From NCBI RefSeq assembly GCF_039511225.1, contig NZ_CP154261.1:3162001-3226000 (forward strand): DNA of 64,000 nucleotides. Reading direction: 5' to 3'. The notes under the pieces are model-generated. The model made no database searches, was not told the origin of the DNA, and saw only the letters and a program-made list of their open reading frames with translations. This stretch comes from Sphingobacterium multivorum. Its GTDB lineage: Bacteria > Bacteroidota > Bacteroidia > Sphingobacteriales > Sphingobacteriaceae. Shown here in pieces: positions 10,164 to 17,259 of the stretch. Within the stretch, counting starts at the first letter, position 1; the number at the start of each line of letters is the position of its first letter. Both the position numbers and the translations under genes were made by a program.

Positions 10164-10658
10164 TTAACCTGCAATACCTAAAGCTTTTAACAACTTGTTT
10201 ACATCGTCTTCTCCGTCCAAATGCTGTACCAATACTTTGGTTTTTGCATCATAGATATAGAGCGAAGGGTAATTGCTAGGCTTAAATTTTTCGATAAATT
10301 GAGTTCCAGCATCAAACAAGAATTTGACATTTGGGGCACTTTTCAATGCCTTCGCATGCATATTAATAAATCCATCAACATAAGGCTTGTCATTCATGGA
10401 GATAAAATAGAAGGATACATTCTTGAATTTGGACAAATTGCGTGCGATACCAGCCCCCATTTTCTGACAATGGCCACAACCTGGGTCATAAAAATCCAAC
10501 ACAATATATCCCGATTTTGGAAGTTTGTCCGAATTAAACTTGCTGGCCTGATAGACCTCATCAAAAGTAAACGAAGGAAGCGTTTTGGGTGCCTGTGCAA
10601 AAACAGATTGACATAAGAAAAATACACTTACAAAAAATAGAGAATAAAGGAACTTCAT
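10164..10658 (-). CDS. Exported thioredoxin-fold protein (CGHC)
   Basis: The 164-residue protein has a Sec signal (residues 1-22, ending VFA) and one thioredoxin-like domain. Its redox motif is CGHC at Cys61/Cys64 after LDFYDPG. A cis-Pro region (SNYPSLYIYD) follows. It belongs near the TlpA/ResA disulfide reductases but is short and its electron donor is unknown. It is clearly paralogous to the lipoprotein at 62984-63601, sharing DPGC-HC, YYISMND or FYFISMND and the closing domain. It stands alone, convergent with clpB. Confidence 0.82.
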   Translation of the reverse strand: MKFLYSLFFVSVFFLCQSVFAQAPKTLPSFTFDEVYQASKFNSDKLPKSGYIVLDFYDPGCGHCQKMGAGIARNLSKFKNVSFYFISMNDKPYVDGFINMHAKALKSAPNVKFLFDAGTQFIEKFKPSNYPSLYIYDAKTKVLVQHLDGEDDVNKLLKALGIAG

Positions 10659-10764
10659 GTTAAAGAAATTTAAAGCAACAGTGACTATTCAATTAATTTT
10701 AATCAATAATACTTAAAAATGTGCTTCAATCGTCTATTATTTTAGTTTTTTTACAAAAAATCCG

Positions 10765-10772
10765 TAAGTTTG
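10765..10772 (+). promoter_or_regulatory. -7 box for purN
   Basis: An exact TAAGTTTG box lies 43 nt before the purN start codon. A weak TTAG is at 10742-10745, at the -33 spacing. Confidence 0.55.
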
Positions 10773-10815
10773 GGCTAATTTTTAAATCGATCAAATCTAT
10801 TAATACTTATTAATC

Positions 10816-11388
10816 GTGAAAAAACGAATTGCTATTTTTGCTTCAGGTTCAGGGTCCAATGCGCAAAAAATAATGGAACATTTCAAGTATTCAGATGAAG
10901 CTGAGGTGGCTTTGATTTTATCCAATAACCCTGATGCTTACGTTATTCAGCGAGCTGACAATTTTGAAATACCTGCACATATATTTGATCGTGACGAATT
11001 TTACAAAACCGACAACGTTGTCAATATTCTTAAAAACTTAAATATTGATCTGATTGTTTTGGCGGGTTTTCTTTGGCTCGTTCCAAATAACCTGCTGAAA
11101 GCATTTCCAAATCAAATTATAAATATACATCCTGCTCTCCTACCAAAATATGGTGGGAAAGGTATGTATGGTGACCATGTCCACAAAGCTGTCCTAGCAA
11201 ATAAAGAAGAGGAACATGGCATTACGATCCACTTCGCAAATGAACATTTCGATGAAGGGGAAATCATATATCAAGCACGATTCAAAGTGGATCCCAACGA
11301 TACTTTAGATGTTATTAAATTTAAAGGGCAGCAACTTGAACACCAATACTTCCCTAAAATAATTGAAAATCTGATCAAAAAAATGTAA
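10816..11388 (+). CDS. purN: Phosphoribosylglycinamide formyltransferase
   Basis: PurN transfers a formyl group from 10-formyltetrahydrofolate to GAR, the third step of purine synthesis. The 190-residue protein has the N-terminal FASGSGSNAQ phosphate loop, the catalytic NIHPALLPKYGGKGMYG stretch (Asn-His) and the HFANEHFDEGEII loop with its Asp. The start is GTG at 10816. No ATG is available upstream before the stop at 10801, and MKKRIAIFASGSGSN aligns with the family N-terminus. It is monocistronic with its own promoter and terminator, away from other pur genes. Confidence 0.95.
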   Translation: MKKRIAIFASGSGSNAQKIMEHFKYSDEAEVALILSNNPDAYVIQRADNFEIPAHIFDRDEFYKTDNVVNILKNLNIDLIVLAGFLWLVPNNLLKAFPNQIINIHPALLPKYGGKGMYGDHVHKAVLANKEEEHGITIHFANEHFDEGEIIYQARFKVDPNDTLDVIKFKGQQLEHQYFPKIIENLIKKM

Positions 11389-11416
11389 AAACAATTCTAT
11401 TATTTAGAATTGTTTT
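11388..11416 (+). terminator. AT-rich terminator after purN
   Basis: A perfect 12-bp stem (11388-11399 with 11405-11416) has a 5-nt loop and starts at the last base of the purN stop codon. The distal arm ends in TTTT. The stem is AT-rich, so strength is uncertain. Confidence 0.7.
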
Positions 11417-11426
11417 AAACAAATTG

Positions 11427-11434
11427 TAACTTTG
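11427..11434 (+). promoter_or_regulatory. -7 box abutting a start codon
   Basis: An exact TAACTTTG box ends only 4 nt before the ATG at 11439. If the usual box-to-start-site distance holds, the transcript begins at or near the ATG and the mRNA would be leaderless. Confidence 0.55.
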
Positions 11435-11438
11435 CGTC

Positions 11439-11621
11439 ATGAACGAAGTTATTGAATCTTTATTGGAGCTAGATGAGTCAGAAAACAAAGCCGGGTTGTT
11501 TCAGTTTCGAAATACGGCTATGAACCCTTTTTCTGACTTTTCCTGTGCCTGCTTTAAAAAATGTTGTAAAAAATACAAAGAGGGCAAACGCTGTAAAAAA
11601 TGTCCAGGTCGAAAAAAATAG
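11439..11621 (+). CDS. Cys- and Lys-rich mini-protein, unknown
   Basis: A 60-residue ORF has an acidic first third (MNEVIESLLELDESEN) and a basic, cysteine-rich end (six Cys between about residues 37 and 55, including ACFKKCCKKY and KCP). The spacing suggests a small metal-binding knuckle or structural cysteines, not a known zinc ribbon. There is no signal peptide. The exact -7 box just upstream and the preceding purN terminator support a separate gene. The overlapping +1 frame is a shadow. I do not recognise a family. Confidence 0.6.
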   Translation: MNEVIESLLELDESENKAGLFQFRNTAMNPFSDFSCACFKKCCKKYKEGKRCKKCPGRKK

Positions 11622-11632
11622 GCCTATATTGA

Positions 11633-12865
11633 TTACTCCTCTAGGTAGTCCAAATCCTTATCAAAGCTTTCTTCCAACTGGGTCAACGAATAAATTGCTA
11701 TACCGGAAAGAACTAAAACCATTGTAATTGCCGCTGGCACGATTCCAAATGCATTTACTAGAAGTCCATATAGTATCGTTGACGGAATAAGCGCACCCCG
11801 CACGAAATTGGGAGCCGTCGTTGCAACAGTGGCTCTAAGATTTGTACCAAATTGTTCGGCAGAAATAGTTACAAAAGTTGCCCAATATCCCACTCCCAAG
11901 CCCATGATAAAAGCGAGTACCAAAAACTTAGTACTTGTAATACCATCACTTAACAAATACCACAGTGAACTTCCAATAATAATTAACTGACAAATAAATA
12001 CAACTTTTTTACGTGACTTCAACACTTGTGCAAAAATACCGGCCAGCACATCTCCGAGCGAAATTCCAATATAAGCAAACATCACTCCTTTTCCAGCACT
12101 CAGAGTATCTGAAGCCCCTAACGCCTTTCCAATTTCCGGCGCCTGCGTAACCAATACACCGACGACAAACCAAATGGGCAGACCGATACAAAGGCAATTG
12201 ATATAACGTTTTAATCGATTTCGATTGGTAAAAAGCATCCGAATATCCCCTTTCACAACATTCGATTTATCTTGCTCCTTAAATAGCCCTGACTCAAAAG
12301 AACCTACTCGCAGCAATAATAATAGTATACCCATTCCACCACCAACAAAATAGGCCGTCCGCCAATCAAATTCTTCTGAAACAAAATAGGCTAATATCGC
12401 TCCTAAAACACCAACTCCTGCAACCAACATAGTCCCATAACCCCGTTTTGACTTATGCATACTTTCAGAAACTAAGGTAATTCCCGCTCCCAGCTCTCCA
12501 GCTAAACCAATACCCGCTATAAAACGAATAATGCCATACATAAGCACATCATGTACAAAACCATTTGCAATATTCGCCAAAGAATATAGAAGAATCGATC
12601 CAAAGAGCACTTTTAAACGTCCGTATTTATCACCAATAATCCCCCAGATGATTCCACCCAGTAGCAGACCACCCATTTGCATATTGAGCACAAATTCGCC
12701 TTTTACCCGCATCTCTGCAGCGGGAACACCAATATCAGTAAAAGACTGAATACGGACGATGGAGAAAATAATCAAATCGTAGATATCGACGAAATAGCCC
12801 AACGAAGCAATCATAATCAGTAACCATACTTTTTTATGGGGTTGTTTTTCTTTTATTCTTGACAT
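11633..12865 (-). CDS. MFS metabolite transporter
   Basis: A 12-helix major facilitator of about 410 residues. The frame opens at 12937, but ATG 12863-12865 (MSRIKEKQPHKKVWLL) gives a short basic tail before TM1, so it is preferred. TM1 carries the DIYDLIIFS acidic motif, and loop 2-3 has GDKYGRLKVLFGS (MFS motif A). A hydrophilic loop separates the two halves. This pattern is close to the metabolite:H+ and aromatic-acid symporter groups of the sugar-porter-like MFS, probably an importer of an organic acid or sugar. The substrate cannot be assigned. It is divergent from the gene at 12957. Confidence 0.85.
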   Translation of the reverse strand: MSRIKEKQPHKKVWLLIMIASLGYFVDIYDLIIFSIVRIQSFTDIGVPAAEMRVKGEFVLNMQMGGLLLGGIIWGIIGDKYGRLKVLFGSILLYSLANIANGFVHDVLMYGIIRFIAGIGLAGELGAGITLVSESMHKSKRGYGTMLVAGVGVLGAILAYFVSEEFDWRTAYFVGGGMGILLLLLRVGSFESGLFKEQDKSNVVKGDIRMLFTNRNRLKRYINCLCIGLPIWFVVGVLVTQAPEIGKALGASDTLSAGKGVMFAYIGISLGDVLAGIFAQVLKSRKKVVFICQLIIIGSSLWYLLSDGITSTKFLVLAFIMGLGVGYWATFVTISAEQFGTNLRATVATTAPNFVRGALIPSTILYGLLVNAFGIVPAAITMVLVLSGIAIYSLTQLEESFDKDLDYLEE

Positions 12866-12944
12866 TTTAGGTTGTTTGAATTGTAAAAATACCATAGTGA
12901 AGCTACAAAACCAAGATTTCAAAAAATATTCCGACACATTCTTT

Positions 12945-12952
12945 TATTTTTG
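12945..12952 (+). promoter_or_regulatory. -7 box abutting a start codon
   Basis: An exact TATTTTTG box ends 4 nt before the ATG at 12957, the same close spacing as at 11427-11439. Confidence 0.55.
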
Positions 12953-12956
12953 CATT

Positions 12957-13454
12957 ATGAGATATAGTCCACTTGCCTTAACATGGCTATTGCGTATTTA
13001 CCCGCCCTTTCTATTTCAAGGAATCTGGGTAAAAAAAATTAGTCCTGGCTTCCAAGGTGCCAAAGTAAAAATATATAAGACACCATTCAATATCAATACC
13101 AACAAAACACTCTTTGGTGGAACAATCTTTTCTGCAGCAGACCCCATCTTCCCTATCCTAATCGACCAATACCTTCAAAAAATTGGCTTTAAGAAAACCG
13201 TTGCTTGGTTAAAATCATCACAGATCATTTTTAAGAAACCGGGCAAAACCAGCGTGGAGTATACTGTGGAGCTTTCCGAAGAAATTCTTGAAGAATGTGC
13301 CCATATTATTCGAACAAAAGGCAAGGTCGTAAGGGATTTTTCACTCGAAATTAAAGATAAGTCTGGCGATCTCTGTGCTACAGTGCGTTGTGAAACCTAT
13401 ATTCGTGACTTGAATTTTACATTCCCTTCCAGAAATCGAAATATTGAGCCATAA
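12957..13454 (+). CDS. DUF4442 hotdog-fold thioesterase-like protein
   Basis: A protein of about 165 residues starting at ATG 12957 (MRYSPLALTWLL), chosen because a -7 box lies just upstream; the frame is open from 12876. The stretch NINTNKTLFGGTIFSAADPIFPILI matches the DUF4442/YiiD-C hotdog pattern (N...FGG..FA.ADP), followed by a strand-rich half (VEYTVELSEE, SLEIKDKSGD). Such proteins are thought to be acyl-CoA or acyl-carrier thioesterases, with unproven substrates. The next gene, a lipoprotein, begins 40 bp later with its own -7 box. Confidence 0.78.
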   Translation: MRYSPLALTWLLRIYPPFLFQGIWVKKISPGFQGAKVKIYKTPFNINTNKTLFGGTIFSAADPIFPILIDQYLQKIGFKKTVAWLKSSQIIFKKPGKTSVEYTVELSEEILEECAHIIRTKGKVVRDFSLEIKDKSGDLCATVRCETYIRDLNFTFPSRNRNIEP

Positions 13455-13462
13455 GAAATTAA

Positions 13463-13470
13463 TATATTTG
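13463..13470 (+). promoter_or_regulatory. -7 box for the lipoprotein-SCO1-cytochrome unit
   Basis: An exact TATATTTG box lies 24 nt before the ATG at 13495, between the DUF4442 gene and the lipoprotein gene. Confidence 0.5.
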
Positions 13471-13494
13471 TCAAATTACCAAAAAACAAGAAAC

Positions 13495-13917
13495 ATGAAT
13501 AAAATCGCGTTTATCGCTATCGCATCCTTGGCAATAGCAGCATGTGGAACTCAGGAAAATGGTGCAACAGGTGTAAAAGCGTTGCAAGATTCAACAATTA
13601 AGATACATGACGAGATCATGCCTCAAATCGCTCATTTCGACCGCGATGCTGTAAAGATAGATTCCATTTTGGCAAATTTAAAAAACATAAAAACAGCGAA
13701 GGCTGACTTAGATACAAGTTCCACACGAAAAGAACTGAGCATTTTGAAAGCTAATTTGGAGAGCGCCACAGACCATATGATGGACTGGATGAAAGGGTAT
13801 AACCCAGATTCAACAGATGTTAAATATTTTGAAACAGAGCTGCAAAAAGTAAGTGATATGAAAAAGATATTTGACAATGTTGCTAAAGAAAGCCAAGACA
13901 AATTAAAGAATTTTTAA
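13495..13917 (+). CDS. Helical lipoprotein, viral A-type inclusion-like
   Basis: A 140-residue lipoprotein. ATG 13495 gives a type-II signal (MNKIAFIAIASLAIAACG, Cys18). The frame opens at 13444. The mature part is almost all helix, with IHDEIMPQIAHFDRD and HMMDWMKGYNPDSTD. This pattern is found in Bacteroidota lipoproteins often labelled 'viral A-type inclusion protein', a name that says nothing about function. It precedes SCO1 and a cytochrome c, so a role in cytochrome oxidase biogenesis is possible. That is inference from the neighbours. Confidence 0.78.
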   Translation: MNKIAFIAIASLAIAACGTQENGATGVKALQDSTIKIHDEIMPQIAHFDRDAVKIDSILANLKNIKTAKADLDTSSTRKELSILKANLESATDHMMDWMKGYNPDSTDVKYFETELQKVSDMKKIFDNVAKESQDKLKNF

Positions 13918-14019
13918 ATCGAAAAATTCGAATAACTAAGCCCGCCAATTTTGCATCCAGCACTAAATTGTTAATCAAAAAGATGAAATCCGGCTTTGAC
14001 AAACAAAACTATTAAACAC

Positions 14020-14667
14020 ATGAGATCCATAACTAAATTTTACTGCGCCACTGGTCTTTTACTCGGTTTATTTTCCTGTAAAAACAATAGCCAGCCAAGC
14101 TTACCCATCTATGGCGAAAGAGAAGCTGTAGAAAAAACAGTTGATGGAAAACAAATCGTAGATACAGTCTATCATACTATTCCACCTTTTAAACTGCTCA
14201 ATCAGGATAGTACAATGATTTCAGACAAAGATTTTGAGGGTAAAGTATATATTGCCAACTTCTTCTTTACCCATTGCCCAAGTATCTGTCCGACCATGAA
14301 CCGCAACTTATTAAAGATATACCAACAATACAAAGACAATGAAGACGTTCGTTTCCTGTCCCATAGTATAGACTTTAAATACGACCAGCCTTATGTATTG
14401 AAAGATTATGCCAATAAATTAGGCGTAACGAATAAGCACTGGCAATTTGTTTCGGGAACAAAAGCGGAAATCTATGGCCTTGCTAATCAATACTTGGTTT
14501 ATACCGCTGAAGATAAAAACGCACCTGGAGGTTACGACCATCAGGGGTACCTTGTCTTAATAGATAAAGATAAGCGAATTCGGGGCGCCTACGACGGTAC
14601 AAACGATGAGCAAGTAAAAAAACTGATGAACGACTTACCTTTACTCTTGAGCAAGGATAAAAAATAA
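14020..14667 (+). CDS. SCO1/SenC copper chaperone lipoprotein
   Basis: A 215-residue SCO-family protein. The frame opens at a TTG at 13996, but ATG 14020 gives a proper lipobox (LLGLFSC, Cys20). The thioredoxin-like fold has the copper-binding pair in THCPSICPT (Cys86 and Cys90) and the third ligand His174 in YDHQGYLVLID. SCO1 delivers copper to the CuA site of cytochrome c oxidase or keeps its cysteines reduced. It is followed after 1 bp by a cytochrome c gene, so the two are translationally close. Confidence 0.92.
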   Translation: MRSITKFYCATGLLLGLFSCKNNSQPSLPIYGEREAVEKTVDGKQIVDTVYHTIPPFKLLNQDSTMISDKDFEGKVYIANFFFTHCPSICPTMNRNLLKIYQQYKDNEDVRFLSHSIDFKYDQPYVLKDYANKLGVTNKHWQFVSGTKAEIYGLANQYLVYTAEDKNAPGGYDHQGYLVLIDKDKRIRGAYDGTNDEQVKKLMNDLPLLLSKDKK

Positions 14668-14668
14668 C

Positions 14669-15088
14669 ATGCACATTCTCTTAAAAACAGGTGTAACAAT
14701 TGGGGCTATTTTAGCGGTTTTGATAAGCTGTCAGCATGAAGTTGATATCAAAACTGCGCAATATGCGGTCAATGGTCAAAAGGTATACCGGACACATTGT
14801 CAAAATTGTCATGGAGAGAAAGGTGAAGGATTGGGCAATCTCTATCCGCCCCTAACCGATACCACCTTTCTGCAAACTCATCGTCAAAATCTTGCTTGCA
14901 TCATCAAGCACGGAACTTCTGGGGAACTTGAAGTTGCGGGTAAAAAGTTTAATAATACCATGCCCGCTTCAAATCTTTCCGCAATTGATATCGCTTATGT
15001 ATTAACCTATATCAATACCAAGATCAACAAAGGAAAAAATTTATATCCTTTGGAAGATGTTGAGAAAAGTTTAAAAGGTTGCAAATAG
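14669..15088 (+). CDS. Lipoprotein cytochrome c
   Basis: A 139-residue mono-haem c-type cytochrome with a lipobox (LAVLISC, Cys21), so it is membrane-anchored. Haem attachment is CQNCH (Cys44, Cys47, His48) and the distal ligand is probably Met98 in NNTMPAS. The fold is class I, about 100 residues. Its place directly after SCO1 suggests it feeds electrons to, or matures with, a terminal oxidase that lies elsewhere. The last codons and the stop lie inside the left arm of a long terminator stem. Confidence 0.92.
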   Translation: MHILLKTGVTIGAILAVLISCQHEVDIKTAQYAVNGQKVYRTHCQNCHGEKGEGLGNLYPPLTDTTFLQTHRQNLACIIKHGTSGELEVAGKKFNNTMPASNLSAIDIAYVLTYINTKINKGKNLYPLEDVEKSLKGCK

Positions 15089-15130
15089 AAAAGCGGTGAT
15101 TTAATCAAATCACCGCTTTTCTATTTGCAA
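15079..15130 (+). terminator. Long perfect terminator overlapping the cytochrome c stop
   Basis: Arms 15079-15102 and 15107-15130 are perfectly complementary over 24 bp with a 4-nt loop. The left arm starts before the TAG at 15086-15088 and so encodes the last residues. The core is GC-rich (AGCGGTGAT/ATCACCGCT) and followed by TTTT. Confidence 0.9.
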
Positions 15131-15271
15131 TCCTTCACCTCTACCTCCCCGCCACCGATCAAAAAAAATAAAAATACGAAAACAATTTCATCTCTTTTTC
15201 CTTATTGTATTATTGGTTCAAATCGTTTTATATTTATTGATTTATAACAATATTCTGACATTTTGGATCCA

Positions 15272-15289
15272 AATTAATCGTTAATTTTG
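15272..15289 (+). promoter_or_regulatory. tetR promoter with overlapping operator-like palindrome
   Basis: An exact TAATTTTG -7 box (15282-15289) lies 7 nt before the ATG at 15297. The palindrome AATTAA-TCG-TTAATT (15272-15286) overlaps it. A second short palindrome, GAACGTTC, spans the start codon (15299-15306). Either could be the TetR-family operator that lets the regulator repress the whole efflux unit. The assignment is inference. Confidence 0.45.
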
Positions 15290-15296
15290 CAACCGA

Positions 15297-15899
15297 ATGA
15301 ACGTTCGATTGATGAATTCCAATGAAAAAATTGCGGCAGTATTTGCCAGCACACTAAAACTTATACAAACAAACGGCTTCCATGGAACGCCGATGAGCAA
15401 AATCGCACAAGAGTCTGATGTAGCAATTGGGACTATCTACCATTATTTCCCGTCAAAAGACGATCTAATTTTTGGTTTGTTCAAACATTGTAGAACACTA
15501 CTCAATGAGTATATTTTTGATGGTATAAAAGATGATTTCGACTATAAAGACTCATTTTTTCATATCTGGCGCAACTTTGTCAAGTTCTATTTAGAGAACG
15601 GGCACATCTTTAGTTTTTTTGAGCAGTTTTTTTCCTCCCCTTATTACGAGAAGAATAAAGCTGAGATACAAGAACCTGTGGGGGGGCAAAACAAAGTTGT
15701 CGATTTTTTACAGGAAGGCATTGATCGAAAAATTTTGAAGCAGGTAGATGTCCATCTTTTGGTGGCAAGTTACATCGGTGTGGCACTATCAACTGTTCAC
15801 AGCATCAAATTTAAAGATCTCAAGTTTTCCGAACAAAATGTGGAGGACTTAATGGGGATTATTTGGGATGGGGCTATTAATAGAGAAAAAAATAATTAA
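15297..15899 (+). CDS. TetR/AcrR family regulator of the efflux operon
   Basis: A 200-residue TetR-family protein. The N-terminal helix-turn-helix covers about residues 10-55 (TPMSKIAQESDVAIGTIYHYFPSKDDL, a textbook TetR pattern). The rest is a helical ligand-binding and dimerisation domain with no family name I can give. It is the first gene of tetR-tolC-acrA-acrB with 8 bp to the next gene, so it most likely represses its own operon and responds to an efflux substrate. Met6 is an alternative start. Confidence 0.92.
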   Translation: MNVRLMNSNEKIAAVFASTLKLIQTNGFHGTPMSKIAQESDVAIGTIYHYFPSKDDLIFGLFKHCRTLLNEYIFDGIKDDFDYKDSFFHIWRNFVKFYLENGHIFSFFEQFFSSPYYEKNKAEIQEPVGGQNKVVDFLQEGIDRKILKQVDVHLLVASYIGVALSTVHSIKFKDLKFSEQNVEDLMGIIWDGAINREKNN

Positions 15900-15907
15900 T
15901 TACATAT

Positions 15908-17233
15908 ATGAAGTTTAATAAAATCGTTTATTCCTTAGCGGCCCTGTCGCTTCTGAGTAATACAGGATTTGCACAACAGCAATCTGAAAACTTGCCGGCA
16001 AATGCAACACTTCAGCAGCTGATTGATTACGCCCTACGTAATCAAATCGCTGTAAAACAAGCTCAATTGGACGAGACCATCGGTGAAAAGGATATTGACA
16101 TCTCACTTTCAGGTTGGTATCCACAATTGGGTCTAAAAGGAAGTTATAATTATAATGTCATTGTTCCACTAGCAAATATTGGCGGAAATAATATCAAAAT
16201 GGGGCAGAACAATGCAAGTGCATTAACGCTTCAAGCAGATCAACAAATCCTAAATCCAGAGCTAATGCAGGCGAAGAAAGCGGCAGAATTAGTACGTCTT
16301 GGCAATAAACAAAATACGGAGAACAAAAAGATCACCGCTGTTGTAGAGGTCAGCAAAGCTTATTATGATATCCTAACTTCGGAAGAACAGATCAAGATTG
16401 TACGAGAAAATATCGCTCGCCTCCAAAAACAATTGAAAGATGCAAAGTCTCAATACGATGTGGGCTTAGTCGATAAGACCGACTATAAGCGAGCACAAAT
16501 TGCTTTGGCAAATTCGAATGCAGACGAGAAAAGAACGGTTGAGCTTCGCAAATATAAATACGAATACCTCAAACAACTGCTAGCTTTGGATAAAAGCAAA
16601 AATTTGACGCTATCCTTTGACAATAGCAATATGGAATCAGAAATTTTGTTAGACACAACTGCTGGAATAAATGTCTCTAATCGAATTGAATTCCAACAAT
16701 TGGAAACATCCAAAAAAATCCAACAGTTGAGCACGCAATACTATAAATGGACATATTTGCCAAGTGTAAGTGCTTTCTACAATTACGCTTTCAACTATCG
16801 AAATGATAAATTCAGTAAACTTTACTCCGATAATTTCCCCGGGTCAGTTGCCGGCCTAAATGTTTCTTTTTCAATTTTCGACGGATTTAAACGTAAAAAA
16901 CAAATCAATAAGTCCAGATTGCAGGAAGAAAGAATTGACTGGGACATCAAAAATTTAGAAAATAGCATTAACACAGAGTATTCGCTGGCAAGAGCAACCT
17001 ATAATGCTAACTTAAATGATTGGAAAACAGCTAAAGAAAATGTGGAACTCTCCAAAGAAGTATACGAGACCATCAAACTTCAATATGACGAAGGTATCAA
17101 AACTTACCTCGATCTAATGACAGCAGAAACTGATCTCAAAACAACGCAACTTAATTATTTGAACTCCCTCTATGCACTGTTATCAAGTAAATTAGATGTT
17201 CAGAAAGCAGTTGGGGCAATCCACACAAATTAA
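15908..17233 (+). CDS. TolC-family outer-membrane efflux channel
   Basis: A 441-residue outer membrane factor with a signal peptide (to about residue 22, GFAQQQ). The two OEP repeats show the usual LQQLIDYALRNQIAVKQAQLD start, the long coiled-coil helices and the closing EGIKTYLDLMTAETDLKTTQLNYLNSLYALLSSKLDVQKAVG-type helix. It forms the trimeric exit duct for the RND pump encoded downstream. It starts 8 bp after tetR and is followed after 26 bp by the adaptor gene. Confidence 0.94.
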   Translation: MKFNKIVYSLAALSLLSNTGFAQQQSENLPANATLQQLIDYALRNQIAVKQAQLDETIGEKDIDISLSGWYPQLGLKGSYNYNVIVPLANIGGNNIKMGQNNASALTLQADQQILNPELMQAKKAAELVRLGNKQNTENKKITAVVEVSKAYYDILTSEEQIKIVRENIARLQKQLKDAKSQYDVGLVDKTDYKRAQIALANSNADEKRTVELRKYKYEYLKQLLALDKSKNLTLSFDNSNMESEILLDTTAGINVSNRIEFQQLETSKKIQQLSTQYYKWTYLPSVSAFYNYAFNYRNDKFSKLYSDNFPGSVAGLNVSFSIFDGFKRKKQINKSRLQEERIDWDIKNLENSINTEYSLARATYNANLNDWKTAKENVELSKEVYETIKLQYDEGIKTYLDLMTAETDLKTTQLNYLNSLYALLSSKLDVQKAVGAIHTN

Positions 17234-17259
17234 TCAATAAACGGAAACTAATACAAATC

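Noticed and set aside
12009..12749. Open frames in other frames or strands within the MFS gene
   Set aside because: The MFS reading frame has clear transmembrane periodicity and motif A; the others are shadows.
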